Shown one piece after another: positions 27,151 to 36,420 of a DNA stretch of 64,000 nucleotides (its first letter is position 1; each line of letters starts with the position of its first letter). The DNA is from Syngnathus acus. Taxonomy: Eukaryota; Chordata; Actinopteri; Syngnathiformes; Syngnathidae. Position numbers and translations under genes: made by a program. The DNA is taken from positions 8,736,104-8,800,103 of the forward strand of contig NC_051105.1 in assembly GCF_901709675.1 (NCBI RefSeq), in the 5' to 3' direction. The notes below the pieces were generated by a model. The model made no database searches and had not been told where the DNA came from. It was given only the letters and a program-made list of their open reading frames with translations.

Positions 27151-30100
27151 CAGGTGTCTCTAGTCCTTGGGGCCGCATTCCAACATGTTTTCCAAGAATC
27201 CCTCGTTAAGTGCACCTGCGTGAAAAGTTTTAGCTCCTGCCGAACGTGAAAAGCACCGAATCTTTTCCCGCAGGTGTGTTTAACGAGGGTCACTTGGAAA
27301 ACATATTGGAACGCGGCCCGAGAGTTAGGGTTTCAAACTAGGGTTTAAAGCTAGGCTTTCATACTAGAGTTAGGGTTTCAAAGGAGGGTTTAAAGCTACG
27401 GGTAGGGCTTCAAAGTAGCCTTTCATACTAGGGTTAGCGCTTCAAAGTAGGGTTTCATACTAGGGTTAGGGTTTCAAAGTAGAGTTTAAAGCGAGGGTTC
27501 AGGTTTCAAAGTACTCGAGTTAGGCTTTCAAAGTAGGGTTTAAAGCACAGATGTCAAACTCCAGTCCTCGGGGCCGCGTTCCAACATGTTTTCCAAGAAT
27601 CCCTCGTTAAGTGCACCTGCGTGAAAAGTTTTAGCTCCTGCCGAACGTGAAAAGCACCGAATCTTTTCCCGCAGGTGTGTTTAACGAGGGTCACTTGGAA
27701 AACATATTGGAACGCGGCCCGAGAGTTAGGGTTTCAAACTAGGGTTTAAAGCTAGGCTTTCATACTAGAGTTCGGGTTTCAAAGGAGGGTTTAAAGCTAC
27801 GGGTAGGGCTTCAAAGTAGCCTTTCATACTAGGGTTAGCGCTTCAAAGTAGGGTTTCATACTAGGGTTAGGGTTTCAAAGTAGAGTTTAAAGCGAGGGTT
27901 CAGGTTTCAAAGTAATCGAGTTAGGCTTTCAAAGTAGGGTTTAAAGCACAGATGTCAAACTCCAGTCCTCGGGGCCGCGTTCCAACATGTTTTCCAAGAG
28001 TCCCTCGTTAAGTGCACCTGCGTGAAAAGTTTTAGCTCCTGCCGAACGTGAAAAGCACCGAATCTTTTCCCGCAGGTGTGTTTAACGAGGGTCACTTGGA
28101 AAACATATTGGAACGCGGCCCGAGAGTTAGGGTTTCAAACTAGGGTTTAAAGCTAGGCTTTCATACTAGAGTTAGGGTTTCAAAGGAGGGTTTAAAGCTA
28201 CGGGTAGGGCTTCAAAGTAGCCTTTCATACTAGGGTTAGGGCTTCAAAGTAGGGTTTCATACTAGGGTTAGGGTTTCAAAGTAGAGTTTAAAGCGAGGGT
28301 TCAGGTTTCAAAGTACTCGAGTTAGGCTTTCAAAGTAGGGTTTAAAGCACAGATGTCAAACTCCAGTCCTCGGGGCCGCGTTCCAACATGTTTTCCAAGA
28401 ATCCCTCGTTAAGTGCACCTGCGTGAAAAGTTTTAGCTCCTGCCGAACGTGAAAAGCACCGAATCTTTTCCCGCAGGTGTGTTTAACGAGGGTCACTTGG
28501 AAAACATATTGGAACGCGGCCCGAGAGTTAGGGTTTCAAACTAGGGTTTAAAGCTAGGCTTTCATACTAGAGTTCGGGTTTCAAAGGAGGGTTTAAAGCT
28601 ACGGGTAGGGCTTCAAAGTAGCCTTTCATACTAGGGTTAGCGCTTCAAAGTAGGGTTTCATACTAGGGTTAGGGTTTCAAAGTAGAGTTTAAAGCGAGGG
28701 TTCAGGTTTCAAAGTAATCGAGTTAGGCTTTCAAAGTAGGGTTTAAAGCACAGATGTCAAACTCCAGTCCTCGGGGCCGCGTTCCAACATGTTTTCCAAG
28801 AGTCCCTCGTTAAGTGCACCTGCGTGAAAAGTTTTAGCTCCTGCCGAACGTGAAAAGCACCGAATCTTTTCCCGCAGGTGTGTTTAACGAGGGTCACTTG
28901 GAAAACATATTGGAACGCGGCCCGAGAGTTAGGGTTTCAAACTAGGGTTTAAAGCTAGGCTTTCATACTAGAGTTAGGGTTTCAAAGGAGGGTTTAAAGC
29001 TACGGGTAGGGCTTCAAAGTAGCCTTTCATACTAGGGTTAGGGCTTCAAAGTAGGGTTTCATACTAGGGTTAGGGTTTCAAAGTAGAGTTTAAAGCGAGG
29101 GTTCAGGTTTCAAAGTACTCGAGTTAGGCTTTCAAAGTAGGGTTTAAAGCACAGATGTCAAACTCCAGTCCTCGGGGCCGCGTTCCAACATGTTTTCCAA
29201 GAGTCCCTCGTTAAGTGCACCTGCGTGAAAAGTTTTAGCTCCTGCCGAACGTGAAAAGCACCGAATCTTTTCCCGCAGGTGTGTTTAACGAGGGTCACTT
29301 GAAAAACATATTGGAACGCGGCCCGAGAGTTAGGGTTTCAAACTAGGGTTTAAAGCTAGGCTTTCATACTAGAGTTAGGGTTTCAAAGGAGGGTTTAAAG
29401 CTACTGGTAGGGCTTCAAAGTAGCCTTTCATACTAGGGTTAGGGCTTCAAAGTAGTGTTTCATACTAGGGTTAGGGTTTCAAAGTAGAGTTTAAAGCGAG
29501 GGTTCAGGTTTCAAAGTACTCGAGTTAGGCTTTCAAAGTAGGGTTTAAAGCACAGATGTCAAACTCCAGTCCTCGGGGCCGCGTTCCAACATGTTTTCCA
29601 AGAGTCCCTCGTTAAGTGCACCTGCGTGAAAAGTTTTAGCTCCTGCCGAACGTGAAAAGCACCGAATCTTTTCCCGCAGGTGTGTTTAACGAGGGTCACT
29701 TGGAAAACATATTGGAACGCGGCCCGAGAGTTAGGGTTTCAAACTAGGGTTTAAAGCTAGGCTTTCATACTAGAGTTAGGGTTTCAAAGGAGGGTTTAAA
29801 GCTACGGGTAGGGCTTCAAAGTAGCCTTTCATACTAGGGTTAGGGCTTCAAAGTAGGGTTTCATACTAGGGTTAGGGTTTCAAAGTAAAGTTTAAAGCGA
29901 GCCGTTAGGGTTTCAAAGTAGGATTTCATACTCGAGTTAGGCTTTCAAAGTAGGGTTGAAAGCACAGATGTCGCGCTCCAGTCCTCGGGGCCGCGTTCCA
30001 ACATGGTTTCCGAGATTCCCTCGTTAAGCGCACCTGCGTGAAAAGTTTTAGCTCCCGCCGAACGTTGAAATGCACCGAAAGTTTTCCCGCAGGTGTGTTT

Positions 30101-30966
30101 AACGAGGGTCACTTGGAAAACATATTGGAACGCGGCCCGAGAGTTAGGGTTTCAAGCTAGGGTTTAAAGCTAGGCTTTCATACTAGAGTTAGGGTTTCAA
30201 AGGAGGGTTTAAAGCTACGGGTAGGGCTTCAAAGTAGCCTTTCATACTAGGGTTAGGGCTTCAAAGTAGGGTTTCATATAGGGTTAGGGTTTCAAAGTAG
30301 AGTTTAAAGCGAGGGTTCAGGTTTCAAAGTACTCGAGTTAGGCTTTCAAAGTAGGGTTTAAAGCACAGATGTCAAACTCCAGTCCTCGGGGCCGCGTTCC
30401 AACATGTTTTCCAAGAGTCCCTCGTTAAGTGCACCTGCGTGAAAAGTTTTAGCTCCTGCCGAACGTGAAAAGCACCGAATCTTTTCCCGCAGGTGCGTTT
30501 AACGAGGGTCACTTGGAAAACATATTGGAACGCGGCCCGAGAGTTAGGGTTTCAAACTAGGGTTTAAAGCTAGGCTTTCATACTAGAGTTAGGGTTTCAA
30601 AGGAGGGTTTAAAGCTACGGGTAGGGCTTCAAAGTAGCCTTTCATACTAGAGTTAGGGCTTCAAAGTAGGGTTTCATACTAGGGTTAGGGTTTCAAAGTA
30701 GAGTTTAAAGCGAGGGTTCAGGTTTCAAAGTACTCGAATTAGGCTTTCAAAGTAGGGTTGAAAGCACAGATGTCAAACTCCAGTCCTCGGGGCCGCGTTC
30801 CAACATGTTTTCCAAGAGTCCCTCGTTAAGTGCACCTGCGTGAAAAGTTTTAGCTCCTGCCGAACGTGAAAAGCACCGAATCTTTTCCCGCAGGTGTATT
30901 TAACGAGGGTCACTTGGAAAACATATTGGAACGCGGCCCCTCGAGGACTGGAGGTCGACACCCCTG
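27151..30966. repeat. 401-bp satellite array bounded by the ends of one MITE
   Basis: Anchoring on GGCCGC, copies begin at 27171, 27572, 27973, 28374, 28775, 29176, 29577, 29989, 30390 and 30791. Spacing is 401 bp except one of 412. Each unit has a hairpin-forming part of about 150 bp (GCGTTCCAACATGTTTTCC pairing with GGAAAACATATTGGAACGC) and about 250 bp of TTAGGG/GGGTTTCAAAG subrepeats. The array's left edge is CAGGTGTCTCTAGTCC and its right edge GGACTGGAGGTCGACACCCCTG broken as a matching inverse terminus. Only the last copy keeps the true right end; all inner copies break at GCGGCCC and pass into TTAGGG-rich sequence. Copies are nearly identical, so the expansion looks recent. Non-coding. 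Confidence 0.93.
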
Positions 30967-31250
30967 GTTTAAGTGAAAAGTGCCACACCCGCCCTCACCC
31001 CCACTTTCTGATTGGCTGGTTGAACTGTGACGTCACACGGACACTCCATTAGGTACGCCGCCATTTTCAGGTGTACCTAATAACAGGCCACTCACTTCAT
31101 TAGGGAAAAATCATGGCCAAAGCTTAACTGAAAGTGAAAAGATGCCACACCCGCCCTCACCCCCACCTCCTGATTGGCTGGTTGATCTTTGACGTCACAC
31201 GGACACTCCATTAGGTACACCACTGTACCTAGTGTACCTAATAACTTTAT
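30967..31250. repeat. 160-bp tandem repeat with GC-box, CCAAT and CRE motifs
   Basis: Two units start at about 30974 and 31134, the second truncated. Each carries CCACACCCGCCCTC (Sp/KLF type), ATTGG (inverted CCAAT) and TGACGTCA (perfect CRE, at 31028 and 31190), then the ATTAGGTAC...GTACCTAAT hairpin. A partial copy lies on the other side of the satellite (27056-27141), so the satellite-bearing MITE sits inside this repeat. Confidence 0.8.
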
Positions 31251-31854
31251 GCATTTTTTGTACGTGTCAAGAATGTGTATTTGACTACTTGCTCTTTATT
31301 TTGGGGGACACCAACACATAGTACACAACGTAAAACACATATACATATTGTCATATAAAGCAGTTAACCAAATGTCAGATTTTTGTTTTCATGCCCAAAA
31401 AAATAAAAACAACGAATAAAACACCAGTCAAGTTTTAACAGGTTTTAATGTTTATTAAAATAATAATAATAAAAGTACATTTCAAACCAGCAATCTAATG
31501 TGAAATTGCAGTAGATATATTGGATAACAATATTTAGGCGTATATATGCATACACGTTATTTAAAAACTACTATAAGTATTATAAAATAAAGATAACCCA
31601 AAGAGAAGCATAATCTCCCCGTTTTTGCATAACAGCGCATCCCTTCATGCAATAAAGTTAGCCGTTAGCTTGGAGAAAACGTGCATAAAAGAAGTGGTGT
31701 TTCTTTGATTATTTGATTTATAAAAAAAAAAAAAGGATCCGTGTGTGTGTGTGGGGGGGACGATTCATTGAACGATTCGTTTGAACGAATCTTTTGAGTG
31801 AACAGATTCTAATGATTCAGTTGACTTAAAAGAACTGGAATGCACATCACCAGC

Positions 31855-31970
31855 AGCGACTATACAAACTTCCGGTTCTCAGCGCGATTGCGGAAGTGTA
31901 TCACACGCTGTTTTATACATTGTCCAGCAGAGGGCGATATCTCCATTGGTAAATGACGAACGGACATAAG
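31855..31970 (-). promoter_or_regulatory. tex30: Displaced tex30 promoter (candidate)
   Basis: Read on the minus strand, the block contains two ETS-type sites (CACTTCCGC and its inverse partner ACCGGAAGT), a CGCGCT core and TATAAAAC, typical of compact housekeeping promoters. It ends exactly where the repeat island begins. Directly across the island, 15 bp farther, is the tex30 start codon. The poglut2 3' end (likely poly(A) signal 32119-32124) is only about 150 bp away, as expected for a tightly packed head-to-tail pair. Promoter role is inferred. Confidence 0.5.
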
Positions 31971-32118
31971 TAAAGGAATAAACAAATCTCTTAAAAAAAA
32001 AAAAAAAAAAAAGACCAAATAGCAGCAGAGTCGACGAGTGGTTTGCATCTCTGTGGCAGAGTTCCATAATGTTTCATACAGATTAAAATAACCCAGAATT
32101 AAGAGTAAAAGAAAAATA

Positions 32119-32124
32119 TTTATT
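32119..32124 (-). terminator. poglut2: Candidate poly(A) signal of poglut2
   Basis: AATAAA on the minus strand, 135 bp past the poglut2 stop codon. It is the first canonical hexamer met downstream. Confidence 0.5.
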
Positions 32125-32258
32125 TAAAAAATCATTCAATATTCAAGTCATGGTATTAGAAGTACAGAAATGATGGCCCCAATGAAACATTACATTCAGA
32201 ATTTGGCAATAAAGTGTCAAGAACAAAAAAAAAGGCTGTCAGTCTTCTTTGAAGTCTA

Positions 32259-35200
32259 TCAAAGTTCATCTTTCACCTATAAAACAATGAATAGATTTAG
32301 TACAAACAAAAATGAGTAGTCAGTAGAAAATAAAAATATAACATTTGTCAAGAATCTTGCAGCTGCGGATCACAGCAACATTTATAATTTTATTTGTTTT
32401 AAGATGAACACAAGGATGACAACATGGTGTGCTTACAAGCGTTCGTAGGCAGGAACATGGAAACAGGTCGTCAGTGGGATGTTCTACCAGCTCCATGCCC
32501 TCACGTATCTTGGGTTCACTCACCTGGAGTTGAGCGTATTCCTACAGCAGAGCAATCAAAATTCAAACAGAGGCATACAGACACATACCTGGGTGTATTT
32601 TCTTTCAAACAAAGAAATGTTGCTGCTGGTCTCGTAAAAAATAATGTTTCATATATTACCTTGAAAAGTTGGTAATAATAACAAAATATGTTTTCTCCCG
32701 TAAGTCGTTGGCGTGCAAACTGTTGGCCTGCAAGAGCAATTTTCTTGACCTAAAAGACAAAAATGGCATGAGCATAAATACTCGAATGAAATCCACAATA
32801 GAAACCACAAATCCAATCAATGAATAATAAAATTAACCTCCTCGTCATGGTCTCGAGCCCACTGGATCTTTTCCAGCAGATCCCGGAGATCCGCCCTGAC
32901 CGGGATGTAATGTTCCCACGGCACGAGCTCGTTGTAGAAATGCTCGTAGTAGCCGGACTCCTGCTTGAACACCACGCTGTCTCCGGCCAGAAGGTAAGGC
33001 AAGCGATATGCGGCCACGGTGCCATCAATGTTTATTTGGTACTTGTACTGAAGCCAAAACAGACAGACAAAACACATGAACTGACTATACACAGTATTTG
33101 CTCCTGATAATCAATTCTGATCTCATAGCACTCACCTTGAAGAAGTCAAAGAAGGAGACATGCTTGACCAGCGGGCCGTATAAGCTCTCGTCGTGCTTGA
33201 AGAAGAAGAAGTTAGTGAAGGCAGCATCGATCACGTGCGGGTGGCTCCTGGACAGCTTGACGAGCTCCAGACGCTCCTGACGGCTGTCCCGCCCCCTCCA
33301 GAAGGCCGTGGCGTTCTTCTTGGCCCACGGCGGGCCCGTACTTGACTGCACCGACATCATGTCCAAGCTGACTCTGTTCATTAAATGTGACAACACAATG
33401 CAAGTCGAATTTCAGCATTCACAGCAACATGTGACAAAAAGGTTCACAGCATCATGTTCGGCGGATTCCAATGACTCATTTCATTGCATTGAGCGAGCAC
33501 TTACCTGCCCATGGTCTCGAGGACAGACTCAGTCAGGTCGTATGTGGGCATGACAATATCTCTGGTGTTGTTTGAGCCACACCAGGAGAAGATCGGATGA
33601 GTGTTCTGAGTGGCTTTCCTCTTCTCGAGCGGCCAGTCACCCAGGTTAACAAAAAACTCCAAGTCGGGTATCTTTACCTGGAAACGTGAATGCTTCTATT
33701 AATAATATGTGTTGTAAAAGATGGAGGCTACATTGCACTGCATGGGTTAAGTAACACAATTTCGATTTTTTTTCCTGAAAAGAGGCGCAGATATGAATTA
33801 TAGACAAAATAATTCAAGGAGGCGGCTCGGTGGCGCACTGGGTAGCACGTCCGCCTCACAGTTAGGAGGGTGCGGGTTGGATTCCTCCTCCGGCCCTCCC
33901 TGTGTGGAGTTTGCATGTTCTCCCCGGGCCCGCGTGGGTTTTCTCCGGGCACTCCGGTTTGCTCCCACATCCCAAACACATGCTTGGTAGGCCAATTGAC
34001 TTCTCCAAATTGTCCCTAGGTGTGAGTGCGAGTGCAAATGGTTGTTTGTCTCTGTGTGCCCTGCGATTGGCTGGCAACTGGTTCAGGGTGTCCCCCGCCT
34101 ACTGCCCGTTGACGGCTGGGATAGGCTCCAGTACACCCGCGACCCCCGTGGGGACTAAGCGGTTCAGAAAATGGATGGATGGATAATTCAAGGAATTAGA
34201 TATCTACAGATTGGAATCAGGTCTTTTTTGGAAATAGAGTAAGGAAAAAAAAAAAAACACTAGAATCTGAGCATTAAATTGGGATTGGGCACTTGGGACC
34301 GCACAGTAAATCCGGCCTAGCCAGAAGCCAGACTTGCACACTTGCCTTTCTACTCAGTGACAGGAGGATGGCATCCATAAAGATTCGGAAACCGACGTGC
34401 TCACCAAGTGTTTTCACGTAGACCTAAAAATGACAAAGTTAAACAGTGTGGACAATTCAGTCATGTCTTTTGAGTTTAATTATTTGACTCCTTCTACAGT
34501 TTAGTCCACCACATAATAAAAAAAAATTGTATATGACGTCCTGTGTGTACCTTGTTATCTTTGATGGTGTAGTGGCAGAGGCTTTGTCGCTGCCCGAAGC
34601 GCTGCGGAATCTCCTGAGCGTTACGATCTGGGTCGACGCTGAGGAATTGGGACAGGTCGTTCTTTATCTGGGGAAAGGAGTGAGGACAGCCCATATGGGA
34701 CAGCCAAACAGAGTCGTCTAGTTGTGGACAGTCACAGCCCTCGTGGTACACCGGTCCTGACAGGACAAGTAATAAAAATTCAATTCTAAAATGTCCCAGA
34801 ACAGATTCGACTTTCACAATCCACCTTTGAGGATGTAAGGGGACTTGGCCACATGTTGGTCCACGAGCAAAACTTGGATGTGGAGGTCGGTGTAGCTTGC
34901 GTACATTCTGTAGCGAACCAGGAAAGAGCCATCCTGACGATCCAGAACTTGAATCCAGATCCTGGTGAAATGCTCCAATGGAGACGTGATCTTCACCTCG
35001 AAAGTTTTCTCCCCTGGTGAAGTTGTTAGACTGCGACAGGAAAGAGCGGAAGTCATTTAGCCCTGCTAAATATTTGCCTGGAATGAGACTACTTTAATGG
35101 TTCTCGATGTGTCATGGACTCCCTCTTGTGGTATAAGAAGGTATCACTGAATTAAATCTCCAGACTGCATAGGCCTACTGATAGTGGCTTTAACTTTTAA

Positions 35201-36096
35201 ACTTTTTTTAAACCGGGTTTGATTGAGTACAATTGCATTTTCTCCATGTCTCATCACTTAAACTGTGCCTAATGTTTCAGTGGTTTACAATGATATTAAA
35301 TTATATTTAATATATAATAAATATATAAATATTTGTAGGATTAGAACCACCCACTTTGTTTTTAATGAACACTTCAGCCTACTTTGCTATCATATCTTAT
35401 TGTTGATTATTGTGGTGGAACTCAAAAAGTGCAAGTTTGAGACTTGAGTCTGTGTATTGTTTTTGTTCAAAAGGTGCAACTGCTCAAATATGCAATTGAT
35501 CTATTAGATTACAGAGACAGTAAATGCAACAGGATGCCTTCATAGGTCAGATGACAGGTGTAAAATGACGTCCGTTTTACGTCTTCCACCCCGGGGCAAA
35601 TAGTTTCTTCTGTCTGCTCCCTCGTCGTTGAATGGCTTACACCTCAACAGCTGTGTTATTATACACGTTTTGGCGAGATTTACAACTTCACTCTTCTGAA
35701 ATGTGACACGATATCGCAGAGCGGCTTGAAATATGGCACCTTTGTTCACCTGAAATAACTTTCTAGAAGAACATAAAAGGAAATGAATAGGTGTGAATAA
35801 GACACACTGGAATATGAGAGTCGTGGATGCTACGACGCTATTGAAGTGACAGTGACGGATCTCCCAATCGCTTTATCGGATACACTTTACGGTATTGGTA
35901 CTTACTTTCTCCCTGAGTTGTCCACTGCCTGGATGAAGAAATAACGGGCTGGAAGGACAATATTTGGCTCTAACCCGGGCCCCCATACAAGGGTCTTTGC
36001 AGCGCTAAGTGTTGCCGAGTCGGCCCGAACCTGCGGAAGTTCTGGTCGGAACACAACCAGACCCAAAAGGGACCATAAACAGAATCGGAGCAACAT
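32259..36096 (-). CDS. poglut2: Protein O-glucosyltransferase 2 (KDEL-containing 1)
   Basis: An ER-lumen enzyme that adds O-linked glucose to EGF-like repeats of Notch-type and fibrillin-type proteins. Ten coding exons, minus strand: 36096-35906, 35030-34825, 34756-34551, 34423-34346, 33677-33505, 33373-33136, 33047-32838, 32749-32660, 32541-32437 and 32276-32259. They sum to 1515 bp or 504 aa (human 502). Order: signal peptide (first ~25 aa), filamin-type domain (about 35-137, with [10 protein letters not shown] and [11 protein letters not shown]), then the GT90/CAP10 domain with [49 protein letters not shown] and [18 protein letters not shown]. The last exon is only 18 bp and encodes VKDEL, the ER retrieval signal. 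The intron after exon 4 has a GC donor (AGAAAG/GCAAGT). A SINE sits in that intron. Neighbour tex30 lies in the same order and strand as in human. Confidence 0.95.
33821..34182 (+). mobile_element. tRNA-derived SINE with 12-bp target duplication
   Basis: The head has Pol III boxes (TGGCGCACTGGGTAGCAC and GGGTTGGATTCC). The body carries the common teleost SINE segment (GTTCTCCCCGGGCC, TGCGATTGGCTGGC, GGGATAGGCTCCAG) and the tail is ATGGATGGATGG. ATAATTCAAGGA occurs on both sides (33809-33820 and 34183-34194), which marks the exact insertion. It lies in intron 4 of poglut2, antisense to the gene. The two flanking duplicates are identical, so insertion is fairly young. Confidence 0.92.
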
Positions 36097-36420
36097 TATA
36101 GTCCAATATCGACTCTGCGCGATTGTTGCCTCTTTATACTTGTTTTGATTTAAGTTTCAACTTAAGTCAACTTGCCATTGTTTCACTTAATTAAAATGTC
36201 CGGATTTCTATATGGTTGAAAGAATAGTGGTGCCGTTCCAGTGTCTGTTAGTTCCGCCTCCATTTAAAGTCCACTATTGCACAGGTAAATGTTTTAACGT
36301 GTCTAATATACGCACATGACTGGTCGCAGTTCATTTAAAGCGTTAGCCTTAACGTTAGCTGCTCCCTGAACGCCTCATCCTTCTGCTAAAAAGTATGTGA
36401 ATGAGTGGGAGGAGCCAGGA
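36097..36420 (-). promoter_or_regulatory. poglut2: Probable poglut2 promoter region
   Basis: The 300 bp upstream of the poglut2 start codon contain an inverted CCAAT box candidate, a CGCGATTGTTGCC patch and GTTAGC/AACGTTAGC words like those near the spopl promoter. No start site can be fixed; the role is inferred from position. Confidence 0.35.

Larger units (their letters stand above)
26187..31854. mobile_element. 5.7-kb composite transposon/satellite island, hAT-like ends
   Basis: The outer ends are inverted relatives: the left has GTGAACGATTCG and CGGATCTTTTCAGTGAACG; the right, read on the other strand, has TTCACTCAAAAGATTCG and CGAATCGTTCAATG. They are bracketed by AGCCACTA (26179-26186) and AGCGACTA (31855-31862), 7 of 8 matching and 9 of 10 when extended by GC, which suits a hAT-length target duplication. 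Inside are a tRNA-Gln-like sequence, a MITE-bounded 401-bp satellite and a flanking GC-box/CCAAT/CRE repeat. No transposase frame exists, so it is non-autonomous. Two independent insertions of one family, facing each other, cannot be excluded. Confidence 0.6.

Noticed and set aside
27700-30988. Possible CRISPR-like array, given regular repeats
   Set aside because: The repeats are 401-bp satellite units without short spacers, in a vertebrate genome with split genes.
30773-30988. Minus-strand 71-codon frame in the last satellite copy
   Set aside because: It is repeat-derived sequence crossing the MITE hairpin and has no counterpart outside the repeat.
33793-34186. Several open frames at 33.8-34.2 kb
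   Set aside because: All lie within the SINE and its flanks; they are translations of a non-coding repeat.
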